Below are positions 8,549-17,764 of a DNA stretch of 39,229 nt, piece by piece. The notes beneath the pieces were generated by a model, which saw nothing but the letters and a program-made list of their open reading frames with translations, was not told the origin of the DNA and made no database searches. How positions within the stretch are numbered: the stretch's first letter is position 1; each line of letters starts with the position of its first letter. The stretch lies in contig NZ_AOMD01000018.1 of assembly GCF_000336915.1 (NCBI RefSeq), positions 202,425 to 241,653 on the forward strand, written 5' to 3'. Source of the stretch: Halococcus saccharolyticus DSM 5350. Its GTDB lineage: Archaea > Halobacteriota > Halobacteria > Halobacteriales > Halococcaceae. A program made the position numbers and the translations under genes.

Positions 8549-9241
8549 TCAGTCCGATCCGTCGATGTCTAGTTCGTCGAGGAGCGTCTCTGCAGCCGCA
8601 GCCGACGAGCCGGGGCCGCGGGCGGTGACGAGATCGCCGTCGACGGTGACGCTCGTGTCGGCGTCGAGTTCGGCGTCCCAGTTGGCACCCGCTGCACGGA
8701 CTTCGTCCTCGACCCAGTAGGGGAGTTTCCGCCCGTCGGGCATTCTGTCGTGGTCGTCGACGATTCCTTCCTCCCATTCGTTCGGGAAGCCGGTGACGTC
8801 TCGGCCGTCGACGATCCGCTCGCCGCTCTCGTCCCACGTGAACCCGAGGATTCCGACGGCGTGACAGACCACGAGCGCCGTGCCGTCGTCGCCAGCGACC
8901 GTCTCAGCCAGCAGCGTGCGGGCGTGGTTGTCCTGGTTGATGTCCCATTCGGTGCCGTGACCGCCGGGGAACACCACCGTGTCGTAGTCGTCGGCGTCGG
9001 CGGCCGCGACCGGAATCGGGTCGTTGAGTCGATCGTCGTTCTCGTGGACGTCCATGACGTGTTCGGCGGTCTCCTCGCCGACTTCGTCGGGATCGACCGA
9101 GCGCTCGTCGATCTCCGGGGGATCGCCGCTCGGCGTGGCCACGGTGACGTCGACGCTCGCGTCCGAGAGGCTGGTGAGCGGCTCGATACATTCCTCGCCC
9201 CAGTAGCCTTCCTCGCTGACGACGAACAGTGCAGTTGTCAT
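8549..9241 (-). CDS. DJ-1/PfpI family protein (Hsp31-like)
   Basis: 230 residues with the class I glutamine amidotransferase-like fold. The nucleophile elbow is V-V-C-H-A-V-G with Cys126 followed by His127. An acidic residue near Glu16-17 and the F-P-G-G-H-G-T motif at 91-97 complete the usual site. Relatives act as chaperones, glyoxalase-like or deglycase enzymes on damaged proteins and metabolites. The ATG at 9241 is supported by a CTTTTTCA box on the minus strand (9263-9270) about 27 bp upstream. Longer upstream frames have no sensible sequence. The exact activity cannot be told from sequence. Confidence 0.88.
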   Translation of the reverse strand: MTTALFVVSEEGYWGEECIEPLTSLSDASVDVTVATPSGDPPEIDERSVDPDEVGEETAEHVMDVHENDDRLNDPIPVAAADADDYDTVVFPGGHGTEWDINQDNHARTLLAETVAGDDGTALVVCHAVGILGFTWDESGERIVDGRDVTGFPNEWEEGIVDDHDRMPDGRKLPYWVEDEVRAAGANWDAELDADTSVTVDGDLVTARGPGSSAAAAETLLDELDIDGSD

Positions 9242-9399
9242 CGTCCCCGATACGGCCGCGTGGTGAAAAAGGCTCCCGGATACCGGTAAACACGCCACCC
9301 GCCCGTGTGCCTCGTCGATCAGCGAAAACCTCCACGACAAATTACCCCACCACTTGCATCCACAAGAATAATAAGGCACAATATCTGTTAAAGGTACGT

Positions 9400-11355
9400 A
9401 TGTCACAGGGCCCCGCACGACGTGGCAACGAGAAACACAAACGAATCGATCGACGCAGTTGGCTCAAGGCGATCGGTGTCGCTGGCGCTGCTGGTCTGGC
9501 CGGTTGTAGCGGCGGTGGCGGTGGTGGCGGCGACGGTACCTCCCAATCCGGTGGTGGCAACGGGTCGAACGGCAGTCAGCCCTCGAACGCGACGAACGGC
9601 TCGGCGCTCGGTGGTGATGGCAACGAGACCGGCAACCAGAGCAACGAAACCTCCAGCGGTGGTGTCCCCGAGGTCGGTGGGACGTACAGCACGATCACGT
9701 CCTCGTCGCCGGAGACGCTGAACCCACTGTACAACACGGAAGACGGTGCCGGTGACCTGATCTCCTACGCGCTCGATCTGGGGTACGGCTTCAGGCCGGG
9801 AACGGAGTACTTCCCGCGGCTGTACGACATGACTACGGACCAGGGGAACGTGTGGGTCGCGAAACTCCGCGAGAACCTCGAGTTCGGTGGTGACTACGGC
9901 GAGGTCACCGCGGAGGACTTCGTCTACCAGATCACCGAACTCCACCAGAGCGAGTGGGCCGCGACCGCGGACGCCTCGTCGTGGCCGAGCGAGGTCAACG
10001 TCGAGGCGACGGGCGACTACGAGTTCCAGATCGAACTCCCGAACTCGAACGCACTGTACCCCGAGACGTACGATCCGCTGCTGTACCCGATCCCGATGGA
10101 GCTGATGCAGCCGTACGTCGAGGAGCAAAACGCCGACGGCCTCCGGCAGGACGAGGAACTCCTCGGGCTGGGGTTCGCCGGGAACATGGGTGCGTACACC
10201 CTCGACAGCCGAAACCGTTCGAGCAGCCTCACGTACAAACGAAACGAGAACTACTACCTCAGGGACGCCGAGGGCGTGCCCGAACGCTTCAGTGAGGCTC
10301 CGTACTTCGATACCCTCGAGGTCCAGATCGTTCCGGAATCACAATCCAGACTCGCCGCGCTCGAAGCCGGCGAAACCGACTCGGCGAGCGTCCCGTTCAA
10401 CCGCGTCTCGAAGTTCCGCAACCTCGAACGGACCGACGTCTACGTCATCCCGCAGCCGTACAACGAGGTCTGCGTGTACAACATGCGCGACAACGGCTGG
10501 AACGCGGGACCGGGCAACCTCTTCCGGAAGAAGAAGTTCCGGCAGGGACTCGGCTGTGCAGTCAACAAACAGCGCCTCTCGAAGGGTGTCTTCCGTGGGT
10601 TCGCCGATGTCGAGTACACGTGGCAGCCCCAATGGTCGAAGTGGTATCCCGACGACAACAGCAACATCATGCAGTTCGGGACGGGGGATCTGTACGGACC
10701 GGAGGCGACCCAGAGTCGCATCAAGGAAGCCATCTCAGACACGGACTACGGCTACAGTGGGGGCAATCTCAAGAACCCCAACGGCGAGACGGTGACCCTC
10801 AGCCTCTATCACAGCGCCGGCCAGCCAACCGAGCGGTCGATGGCCGATTTCATTGCTCAGGAGTTCAAACAGAACGCCGGCATCAACGTCGAGGTGTCGG
10901 CTATTCAGGGCGCGCAGTTCTCGCGGGAGTACTGGCAACAGCAGATCCCGGACAACCCCGACCAGTACGAGTGGAGTGAGGGGTCGAACAACGCGGGGCC
11001 GCGTGAGGTCACGAGCGCCAACCCGTGGGACATGACCGTCGTCTTCGGTCTCAACACCTACCCGCTCAACCCCACCACCGCAAGCGTGTTCTTCCAGAAG
11101 GACTCGGCGTACAACCCGTACGGCTACTACCCCTCCTGGAACGCCAGCGAGCTGTTCGAGCGGGCCAGCAACGCGACGAGCGAGGAGGAACTCCAGCCCA
11201 TCTTCAACGAGATCTTCGCGAAGATCTCCGAGGACCAGCCGATGGGGATGCTCGCCTTCCCCGCGGACACGATCGGCTACGCGACGGGTATCAACGGCCC
11301 ACAGGAGAACTTCTTTAGCGAGTGGGACTTCTCGGCGTGGTACCGCAACGGATGA
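9400..11355 (+). CDS. Peptide-type ABC transporter substrate-binding lipoprotein (SBP family 5)
   Basis: 651 residues. The N-terminus has a twin-arginine motif (R-R-S-W-L-K, Arg18-Arg19) and lipobox L-A-G-C with Cys36, so it is exported folded by Tat and held by a lipid anchor. A Gly/Ser/Asn-rich linker with several N-glycosylation sequons runs to about residue 90. The rest matches family 5 solute-binding proteins (T-L-N-P-L-Y-N, then F-V-Y-Q-I-T). The start is the ATG at 9400; an AATAATAAG block (9365-9373) about 30 bp upstream is the likely TATA box. It heads the operon that ends at 15979. The substrate could be peptides, nickel or sugars; peptides are only the default guess. Confidence 0.92.
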   Translation: MSQGPARRGNEKHKRIDRRSWLKAIGVAGAAGLAGCSGGGGGGGDGTSQSGGGNGSNGSQPSNATNGSALGGDGNETGNQSNETSSGGVPEVGGTYSTITSSSPETLNPLYNTEDGAGDLISYALDLGYGFRPGTEYFPRLYDMTTDQGNVWVAKLRENLEFGGDYGEVTAEDFVYQITELHQSEWAATADASSWPSEVNVEATGDYEFQIELPNSNALYPETYDPLLYPIPMELMQPYVEEQNADGLRQDEELLGLGFAGNMGAYTLDSRNRSSSLTYKRNENYYLRDAEGVPERFSEAPYFDTLEVQIVPESQSRLAALEAGETDSASVPFNRVSKFRNLERTDVYVIPQPYNEVCVYNMRDNGWNAGPGNLFRKKKFRQGLGCAVNKQRLSKGVFRGFADVEYTWQPQWSKWYPDDNSNIMQFGTGDLYGPEATQSRIKEAISDTDYGYSGGNLKNPNGETVTLSLYHSAGQPTERSMADFIAQEFKQNAGINVEVSAIQGAQFSREYWQQQIPDNPDQYEWSEGSNNAGPREVTSANPWDMTVVFGLNTYPLNPTTASVFFQKDSAYNPYGYYPSWNASELFERASNATSEEELQPIFNEIFAKISEDQPMGMLAFPADTIGYATGINGPQENFFSEWDFSAWYRNG

Positions 11356-11420
11356 CGTAGCGACGCCGATCGCAGATCCCACTTGACGACCTTTCAATCA
11401 ATGTACGAGACACCCTCACT

Positions 11421-12404
11421 ATGGGACTAGGATGGTATATCACACGCCGGGTCGGCTGGGCGTTCATCGTGACGTTCATCATCGTCTCGATAACGTGGGC
11501 GCTGTTGGCCGCCGCGCCGAACCCCGAGATCGCGCAGGCAGCAACCCAGGTCGCGCTTCAGGGCGGGGATCCGGCGGATGCGCAGGCGGCCGCGGAGCGG
11601 GCGCGCGAACTCCGCGGACTCGACGCTCCGCTCTATCAACGATACATCGACTACGTCACCGGTGTCTACACCCTCGACTGGGGCTGGTCGGAAACCCGGA
11701 GTCAGCCGGTGATCCAGGCGATCCTCGGGGCGCTGTACTACACGGCACAGTACTCGATCCCGTGGACGCTGCTGGTGATCATCATCGGGCCGATGGTGGG
11801 GCTGTACTCGTCGGCCACCCAGTACAGCTGGAAGGACCACCTGGCGACGGGCTTTGCCTTCTTCGGGTACGCGATCCCGAACTTCTTCTTCGGGATCATC
11901 CTCCTGTTGATCTTCGGCGTCGAACTCGGGTGGATCCCGGTGATCTACAACACGGGCGTGCCGGTGTTCAGCCTCGAGAACGCCAGACAGCTCGCGGTAC
12001 CCGTGTTCGTTCTCGTGACCGGCTCCATCGGCGGGATCATGCGGGTGTCACGCAACGAGTCGGCGGCGTTCATGAACGCGGATTTCGTGAAAACCGCGAA
12101 CGCGAAGGGCGTCTCGAAGCTCAGGATCTACGCACGACACGTCCTCCGACCGACGATGGTGCCGCTGTCGACGACGATGATCAGCCAGCTCCTGTACCTG
12201 TTCGTCGGGTCGTCGTTGCTCGTCGAGATCGTCTTCGGGATTCCGGGGATCGGCCGGCTGAGCTACCGCGCCATCATCGCACAGGACACGAGCGTCGTAC
12301 TGGGGTTCACGCTGTTTTTCACGTTCGTCGCCACGATCGCGAACCTCCTTCAAGACATCACATACACCGTGCTCGACCCACGGATCGACTTCGATGATCG
12401 ATAA
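11421..12404 (+). CDS. ABC transporter permease, DppB/OppB type
   Basis: 327 residues with six membrane helices. The first helix (W-A-F-I-V-T-F-I-I-V-S-I) is followed by an outer loop, and the cytoplasmic coupling loop carries A-N-A-K-G-V-S, the EAA-like contact to the ATPases (about residue 225). The C-terminal L-D-P-R-I matches the DppB family. It lies 65 bp after the binding-protein gene, and its stop shares a base with the start of the next permease (TAATG), so the two permeases are probably co-translated. It forms half of the membrane channel. Confidence 0.92.
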   Translation: MGLGWYITRRVGWAFIVTFIIVSITWALLAAAPNPEIAQAATQVALQGGDPADAQAAAERARELRGLDAPLYQRYIDYVTGVYTLDWGWSETRSQPVIQAILGALYYTAQYSIPWTLLVIIIGPMVGLYSSATQYSWKDHLATGFAFFGYAIPNFFFGIILLLIFGVELGWIPVIYNTGVPVFSLENARQLAVPVFVLVTGSIGGIMRVSRNESAAFMNADFVKTANAKGVSKLRIYARHVLRPTMVPLSTTMISQLLYLFVGSSLLVEIVFGIPGIGRLSYRAIIAQDTSVVLGFTLFFTFVATIANLLQDITYTVLDPRIDFDDR

Positions 12405-13594
12405 TGGCTACTGACGAACCATCACCACGATTCGACTCGGTGGATTGGAACGAAGTCGCCGGCGGGAGCGGCCGCGCGTTCTCGACGAACTTCAAGGGCG
12501 TGACCGCCGTCCTCGGCGTGATCTTCGCGCTGATCGCCTACGACGTGTTCGTCGTGCCGGGCGACGTTCCGACGTTCGCAGCGGTCGGCTGGAACTACGA
12601 CGTCACCGGCCTCGACTGGCTGTTCGCCATCTCGATCGTCCTGTTCGGGTTCTACGGCGTGTTGCCGCTGTACCAGAACGCCCGGATGACGCGGTACTAC
12701 TGGAAGGAGTTCCGGAAGAACCGTCCTGCCGTACTCAGCCTCGTCTTCCTGGGTTTCGTCTTCGTCGGCGGGGTTCTCGGTCCGCTGTTCATTTCGGCTC
12801 CGGAGGTCCAACTGTTCACGAAGTATCAGCCACCGGTCGGCTTCGAGATCAGCCGGCAGTACGTCATCAACTGCGCCGGCCCGATCGTCGACGGTGCGTG
12901 TCAGGGAACGTGGCAGTACCCGCTGGGAACCACCCAAAACGGTCGGGACATCTTCGCGATGATCGTCTACGGGATGCAGATCACGATGAAGATCGCGTTC
13001 ATCGCGACGCTGATGGTCCTGACCATCGGCACCGCGGTCGGGACTACCGCCGCGTACATGGGCGGCCTCGTCGACGAGGTGTTGATGCGATACGTCGACA
13101 TCCAGCAGTCGTTCCCGACACTCATCCTCTACTTGCTCATCCTCTACATCTTTGGCGGGAGTTTGACCCTCTTCATCCTCCTGTTCGGGCTGTTCGCGTG
13201 GGAAGGAACGGCGCGGTACGTGCGAAGCAACGCGCTCGCAAAGAGCGAGGAGGAGTACATCAAGGCGGTCCAGCTCAGCGGCGCGAGCACCTATCAGGTC
13301 ATCCGCCGCCACATCATCCCGAACACCGCGAGTAGCTGGATCACGGACCTCACGCTACTGATTCCCGCGTTCTTGCTGTTCGAGGCGCAGCTCGCCTTCC
13401 TCGGACTCGGCGATTCGACGGTCCCCTCGTGGGGACAGCTGATCGCCTCCGGACGCGCCGACCTCTCCTTTGCCCCGTGGATCACGCTGATGCCCGGGTT
13501 CGTGCTGTTCTTCACCATTCTTGCGTTCAACTTCCTCGGTGACGCCGTGCTCGACGCGATCGATCCCGAAACCCAGGCGGAGGCAGAACGATGA
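12404..13594 (+). CDS. ABC transporter permease, DppC/OppC type, with N-terminal extension
   Basis: 396 residues, about 90 longer than usual DppC proteins. The extra N-terminal part holds two hydrophobic segments (about residues 30-50 and 70-90) before the normal first helix, which follows a K-N-R-P-A motif typical of the DppC entry. The core shows Y-P-L-G-T-T-Q-N-G-R-D, a DppC hallmark, and a coupling loop with V-Q-L-S-G-A-S. It overlaps DppB upstream by one base and the ATPase gene downstream by ATGA. The role of the additional helices is unknown. The translated frame is clean and the extension has normal codon use. Confidence 0.92.
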   Translation: MATDEPSPRFDSVDWNEVAGGSGRAFSTNFKGVTAVLGVIFALIAYDVFVVPGDVPTFAAVGWNYDVTGLDWLFAISIVLFGFYGVLPLYQNARMTRYYWKEFRKNRPAVLSLVFLGFVFVGGVLGPLFISAPEVQLFTKYQPPVGFEISRQYVINCAGPIVDGACQGTWQYPLGTTQNGRDIFAMIVYGMQITMKIAFIATLMVLTIGTAVGTTAAYMGGLVDEVLMRYVDIQQSFPTLILYLLILYIFGGSLTLFILLFGLFAWEGTARYVRSNALAKSEEEYIKAVQLSGASTYQVIRRHIIPNTASSWITDLTLLIPAFLLFEAQLAFLGLGDSTVPSWGQLIASGRADLSFAPWITLMPGFVLFFTILAFNFLGDAVLDAIDPETQAEAER

Positions 13595-14637
13595 CAACGG
13601 ACACACCACTCCTCTCGATCGAGAACCTCACCACGACCTTCGACACCGACGCCGGACTCCTCACCGCCGTCGACGGCGTCAGCTTCGACGTCGGCCGCGG
13701 CGAGACGGTCTGTATCGTCGGCGAGAGCGGTTCGGGAAAGACCGTCGCGAGCGAGTCGATCACGCGCCTGATCCCGTCGCCACCCGGTTCGGTCGACGGC
13801 ACGATCCGGTTCGAGGGCCGCGACATCGCGTCGATGAGCGAGTCCGAACTCCGGGAGATCCGGGGCCAGAACATCGCCCACATCTTCCAGAACCCGCAGG
13901 ACGCACTGAACCACTGTTACACCGTTGGCTGGCAGATCACCGAGGCGGTGCAGGTCCACGAGGACGTCGCCAAAGAGGCGGCCCGCGAGCGCGCCGTCGA
14001 TCTGCTCAACCGGGTCGGCGTCGCCAACGCAGCTGCCCGGCTCGACGATTACCCCCACGAGTTCTCGGGCGGCCAGAAACAGCGCGTCATGATCGCGATG
14101 GCGCTCGTCACGAACCCCGACCTCCTCATCGCCGACGAGCCCACGACGGCGCTCGACGTGACCGTGCAGGCCCAGATCCTCCGGTTACTCGACGATCTCC
14201 AGGACGAGTTCGGGATGAGCGTGCTCTTCGTCACCCACGATCTCGGCGTCGTGGCCGAGATCGCGGACCGGGTCGTCGTGATGTATGCGGGGAAAGTGAT
14301 GGAGCGCGGTGACGTCTACGAGATCTTCGAGTCGCCCTCGCATCCGTACACTCGCGCGCTGATGGACTGTCTCCCCGGTGGGGACCGCGCCGCAGGGGGG
14401 ATCGAGGGCACGCTCCCGAATCCGACCGACCCGCCCGATGGCTGTCGGTTCGCACCCCGGTGTGAATACGCCGTCGACGAGTGTACACGGGGCGACCAGC
14501 CCGAGGAGGCAGAGCTTTCGGCGAGCCACAGCGTCTCGTGTGTGTACTACTACGGCGGGCGCGACGCGTCGGTGATCACGGGCGAGGACGATGATGGCGA
14601 TTGGTCGAGTTCGCCGGGAGGGCTGGCGGATGACTGA
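13591..14637 (+). CDS. ABC transporter ATPase, DppD/OppD type
   Basis: 348 residues. Walker A is G-E-S-G-S-G-K-T (44-51), the signature is F-S-G-G-Q-K-Q-R (about 158-165), Walker B is L-L-I-A-D-E-P, and the switch His lies in V-T-H-D-L. The C-terminal oligopeptide-transport domain follows with C-R-F-A-P-R-C. It hydrolyses ATP to drive import through the two permeases, paired with the next gene's product. The start overlaps DppC by ATGA, and the end overlaps the next start by eight bases. Confidence 0.94.
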   Translation: MTTDTPLLSIENLTTTFDTDAGLLTAVDGVSFDVGRGETVCIVGESGSGKTVASESITRLIPSPPGSVDGTIRFEGRDIASMSESELREIRGQNIAHIFQNPQDALNHCYTVGWQITEAVQVHEDVAKEAARERAVDLLNRVGVANAAARLDDYPHEFSGGQKQRVMIAMALVTNPDLLIADEPTTALDVTVQAQILRLLDDLQDEFGMSVLFVTHDLGVVAEIADRVVVMYAGKVMERGDVYEIFESPSHPYTRALMDCLPGGDRAAGGIEGTLPNPTDPPDGCRFAPRCEYAVDECTRGDQPEEAELSASHSVSCVYYYGGRDASVITGEDDDGDWSSSPGGLADD

Positions 14638-15979
14638 CCGTCCGCTGCTCTCGGTCCGCAACCTGAAGAAACACTACCCGATCAAAGAAGGGGTCCTCTC
14701 GCGGCAGGTCGGGGCCGCCCGCGCCGTCGACGGGATCAGCTTCGACATCGCGCAGGGCGAGACCCTCGGATTAGTCGGCGAGTCCGGCTGTGGGAAATCG
14801 ACCGCCGCGTCGTCGATCATCCGACTGGAGGAGCCGACCAGCGGCGAGGTGCTGTTCCACGGTGACGGGTACGACGACACCCGGACCTCCGGGGACGGAA
14901 CCACGACGAACGACGTGACGGAGTTCGACGATAGGCAACTCAAGGCGTTCCGTCGGGACGCCCAGATGATCTTCCAGGACCCTTCTTCGAGTTTCGATCC
15001 GCGACAGACCATCGGAGCGTCGATCGCCGAACTCCTCGAAGTCCACGGGATGACCGACAAACAGCGCCGTCGGGCGATCGTCGAGAACCTGCTCGGAGAC
15101 GTGGGGCTCTCGGCGAGCGACTACGATCGCTACCCTCACGAGTTCTCGGGCGGCCAGAAACAGCGCATCGCGCTCGCCCGGGCGCTGGTGCTCAACCCCG
15201 ACCTCGTGATCGCCGACGAGCCGGTGAGCGCGCTCGACGTCTCCATTCGGGCGGAGATCCTCTCGCTGGTCAACGACCTTCAGGAGAAGTACGGTCTCTC
15301 GGTGCTGTTCATCAGCCACGACCTCTCGGTCATTCGGGACGTCTGTGATCGGGTTGCGGTGATGTATCTCGGCGAAATCGTCGAGATCGCACCGACCGAG
15401 GAGGTCTTCGCGGATCCACAACACCCCTACACCGAGGCGTTGCTCTCGGCGATCCCGACGCCGGACCCCCGGAACACCCGAGAGGACATCGAACTGAAGG
15501 GGAAGGTGCCGAGTCCGACCGATCCGCCCGACGGCTGTCGGTTCCACACGCGGTGTCACCGGGTGATCCAGCCTGACGAGTACGATCTCGAACAGTCACA
15601 CTGGCGGGCGCTGCTGACGTTTCGCGATCGTGTCGTCGAGGGTAGTGTCGACGTCGCGAAGACGCGACGCGCGCTCGACACCGACGGCGACGGCGAGGAT
15701 ACGGTCTCCGACGCGGAGCTCAAACACGAACTCCGGACGGAGTTCGACCTCCCCGAGACGCTCTCGGATCGATCCGCCGAGGACACGCTCGCCGAGGCGC
15801 TCGATCGACTCGTCGCGGACGACCACGATCGGGCGGCCGAGCTGCTCTCGACGTTCACCACGCCCTGTGAGGAATCGAAACCCGAACTCACCGACCGTGG
15901 GACGAATCACCAGGCATCGTGTTTCCTCACCGAGAACGAGGCACCGCTGCAGGACGCCGCAGATCTCCGGGCCGACTGA
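14630..15979 (+). CDS. ABC transporter ATPase, DppF/OppF type, with long C-terminal insertion
   Basis: 449 residues. Walker A is G-E-S-G-C-G-K-S (50-57), then F-S-G-G-Q-K-Q-R, L-V-I-A-D-E-P and I-S-H-D-L. The oligopeptide-transport C-terminal domain begins normally (D-G-C-R-F-H-T-R-C), but about 110 acidic, helical residues separate this from the closing A-S-C-F-L, which usually follows within some 30 residues. The ATG at 14630 is chosen because GGAG (14617-14620) lies nine bases upstream; an in-frame ATG at 14591 lies deeper inside the DppD gene. It is the last gene of the transporter operon. Confidence 0.92.
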   Translation: MTDRPLLSVRNLKKHYPIKEGVLSRQVGAARAVDGISFDIAQGETLGLVGESGCGKSTAASSIIRLEEPTSGEVLFHGDGYDDTRTSGDGTTTNDVTEFDDRQLKAFRRDAQMIFQDPSSSFDPRQTIGASIAELLEVHGMTDKQRRRAIVENLLGDVGLSASDYDRYPHEFSGGQKQRIALARALVLNPDLVIADEPVSALDVSIRAEILSLVNDLQEKYGLSVLFISHDLSVIRDVCDRVAVMYLGEIVEIAPTEEVFADPQHPYTEALLSAIPTPDPRNTREDIELKGKVPSPTDPPDGCRFHTRCHRVIQPDEYDLEQSHWRALLTFRDRVVEGSVDVAKTRRALDTDGDGEDTVSDAELKHELRTEFDLPETLSDRSAEDTLAEALDRLVADDHDRAAELLSTFTTPCEESKPELTDRGTNHQASCFLTENEAPLQDAADLRAD

Positions 15980-16086
15980 CGATCACCGCCGGCGGTTCGT
16001 CGAACTCCTTCGACCGAACACGGGTCCGCCGTCGCTGCTCGAAAACGAGGGAGCGGTACCGATGGAAGTACCGTATAGACGGAGCC

Positions 16087-16656
16087 TCAGCCGTCGCCGT
16101 GGGGATCGGTGATGACGACTTCCTGATCCACGACGTCGACGTTGATCAGGGTCTTCACGTCGTACGGGCTGTCGTCGAGTTCGTTCCCACCGCCTTCCTT
16201 CTTGATGACCGCGACGACGTCGACGATCTCCGCGCCGATCTCCTCTAGTGCGCCGGTGATCCCGCGGAGCGTCCCGCCAGTGGAGAGGACGTCGTCGAGC
16301 AGGAGGACCCGATCGCCCGAATCGACGTCGTTGACGAACATCTCGTTCTCGGAGTAGCCCGTGACCTGCGAGAGCGCGACCTCTCCCTCCAGCCCGTACT
16401 GGCGCTTGCGGACCACCACGAGAGGGATGTCGGTCATCAGTGAGGTCGCCGTCGAGATGTGGATCCCCATCGCGGCGGGTGTCACGATCTTGTCGACGTC
16501 TTCGAGCGCGGCCTTCCGGATGATCTTGATGACGATCTCGCGCAGGAGTTCGGGTTCGAGCATCGGGACACCGTCGCTGATCGGATGGACGAAGTAGTGA
16601 TAGCCTTCCTTCTCGATGATCGGCGCGTCGAGCAGCGAGTCCCGAAGCTGATTCAT
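16087..16656 (-). CDS. hpt: Hypoxanthine/guanine-type purine phosphoribosyltransferase
   Basis: 189 residues, the typical archaeal length. The PRPP-binding loop [13 protein letters not shown] lies at about 118-130, and the hood region near residues 1-40 contains [13 protein letters not shown] as in archaeal Hpt/adenine PRTase-like proteins. It salvages purine bases with PRPP. Haloarchaea carry several such paralogues, some of uncertain activity, so the base specificity is not certain. A GTAAAAC box (16680-16686) is about 27 bp before the ATG at 16656, giving a leaderless mRNA. Confidence 0.87.
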   Translation of the reverse strand: MNQLRDSLLDAPIIEKEGYHYFVHPISDGVPMLEPELLREIVIKIIRKAALEDVDKIVTPAAMGIHISTATSLMTDIPLVVVRKRQYGLEGEVALSQVTGYSENEMFVNDVDSGDRVLLLDDVLSTGGTLRGITGALEEIGAEIVDVVAVIKKEGGGNELDDSPYDVKTLINVDVVDQEVVITDPHGDG

Positions 16657-16797
16657 GCCGCTGGTACATCGAGTCGTCGGTAAAACTTGACGGTCGTCGG
16701 TCGTGAGCCGCGCTCGCTCGCCGACCCATCGGTCGCATCGACGTCTGGCCGTACCGAGAGATGGATTTTTACCGCCGGCTCGTCAACCAGCGATCAT

Positions 16798-17244
16798 ATG
16801 GCCACGACGCCATACGAGCGGTTCCGGCGGAACGCCACGGGGATCGCCTCGACGGTGGTGACGGGAGTCTGGCTCGCGGCCATGTTCACCGGTCAGAGCT
16901 GGTGGCTCGCAGCGCTGCTGTTCGGCTACATCGTCGTCGTTCCGGTCGTCTCGATGCTGTTCGGCGACGACGAGGACTGGGAGGAACACGCCGACGAGGA
17001 AGAATGGACTGATGGCAAACGGTGGGAGGACAGCTGGACCGGTGGTGGCTGGGTATCCGACGACTCGTCCAACGATCCGTCCTCGACCAACAGCCGCGAC
17101 GCCCTCGAAACCCTCAGAAACCGCTACGCCCGCGGCGAACTCACCGACGAACAGTTCGAGCGGAAAGTCGAACGACTCCTCGACACCGAGTCTCTCGAAA
17201 CCGTCGAGGACCAGTATCGCGAACGCGAGCGGTTGCGAGAGTAG
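16798..17244 (+). CDS. SHOCT-domain membrane protein
   Basis: 148 residues. Two membrane helices fill about residues 14-55, followed by a very acidic, Trp-containing linker, then a C-terminal SHOCT motif (L-R-N-R-Y-A-R-G-E-L-T-D-E-Q-F) near residues 105-125 and a charged helix. SHOCT segments are short oligomerisation helices found in many prokaryotic membrane proteins. The ATG at 16798 has a TTTTTA box (16766-16771) about 28 bp upstream. An ORF extending further upstream reads through that promoter and was rejected. Function unknown. Confidence 0.82.
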   Translation: MATTPYERFRRNATGIASTVVTGVWLAAMFTGQSWWLAALLFGYIVVVPVVSMLFGDDEDWEEHADEEEWTDGKRWEDSWTGGGWVSDDSSNDPSSTNSRDALETLRNRYARGELTDEQFERKVERLLDTESLETVEDQYRERERLRE

Positions 17245-17371
17245 TGCAAGCGATAGGTTCGATCCTCTTTGATTCGCCAGCTGTCCGTTATTGCCACGGA
17301 AAAATGGGAACTGCACCGCCCCATTCAGTTTACCCCAGATAAGGGAGACGAGAGCGGCTTAGTTATGGGTT

Positions 17372-17704
17372 TTAGCTGGTACTGCCGCCACTCACATCGG
17401 TACTGAAGAGCGTTGCTGAGTTACCTTCCCCATCATCATAAACGACGCTCACAGATTCGGTTGGACTCAGACCTGTCGCGATCTGAGTACCAGCCGTGAT
17501 TTCACCGCCCACAGCGTCCTGTCGAGTGCCGTCCACGACAGTATAGATATTTGCGCCGTCCAGCGTGTCTCCTCCACTCATCGTTATCGTACCACTATCA
17601 TAGGTGAAGGTGGCTTGTGGTGCGGTTTGTTGATTACCGAAAACGCCAGTGGCGAACGCGCCGACCACGGCGGCGAGGATGACCACGACCGCGATCATCA
17701 AGAC
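17372..17704 (-). pseudogene. 3' part of host type IV pilin gene, cut by the element
   Basis: This frame encodes V-L-M-I-A-V-V-V-I-L-A-A-V-V-G-A-F, the conserved helix of haloarchaeal type IV pilins, and a diverged C-terminal domain ending G-G-S-T-S. It lacks the start, the basic leader and the R-A-V-S-P-V-I-G-V processing region: the frame upstream meets TAG within the element. Those missing parts lie 9 kb away at 26731-26793 on the same strand. Joined through the 11-bp core the frame is exact and gives a pilin of about 131 residues. A TTG-ATG pair just inside could start a short peptide, but it would lack the leader and could not be a normal pilin. Confidence 0.9.
17649..17692 (-). repeat. 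44-bp direct repeat in the two pilin genes, copy 1
   Basis: These 44 bases, coding for the pilin helix, are identical to 26568-26611 in the element's own pilin, in the same orientation. The two pilins then differ strongly in their C-terminal halves. The identity could support homologous exchange. Confidence 0.9.
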
Positions 17705-17715
17705 GACGCCAATAA
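17705..17715. repeat. attL core
   Basis: Left copy of GACGCCAATAA. On the minus strand it reads TTATTGGCGTC and encodes the V-I-G-V part of the pilin processing region. The bases directly outside differ from those of the right copy, so the exact repeat is 11 bp. Confidence 0.85.
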
Positions 17716-17736
17716 AGCCTGAAAAGTAAAGTAACG

Positions 17737-17744
17737 ACTATAAC
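17737..17744 (+). promoter_or_regulatory. TATA box of the regulator-integrase operon
   Basis: ACTATAAC is centred about 26 bp before the ATG at 17765, fitting a leaderless transcript. It lies only 22 bp inside attL, so in the excised circle it would face the pilin gene across the att site. Confidence 0.6.
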
Positions 17745-17764
17745 CTTGGCGACTTTGTATCTGA

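Noticed and set aside
12422-13312. Long antisense frames inside the transporter operon and other G+C-rich genes
   Set aside because: They mirror real genes; translations are dominated by Arg, Pro or Asp/Glu repeats and have no domain features.
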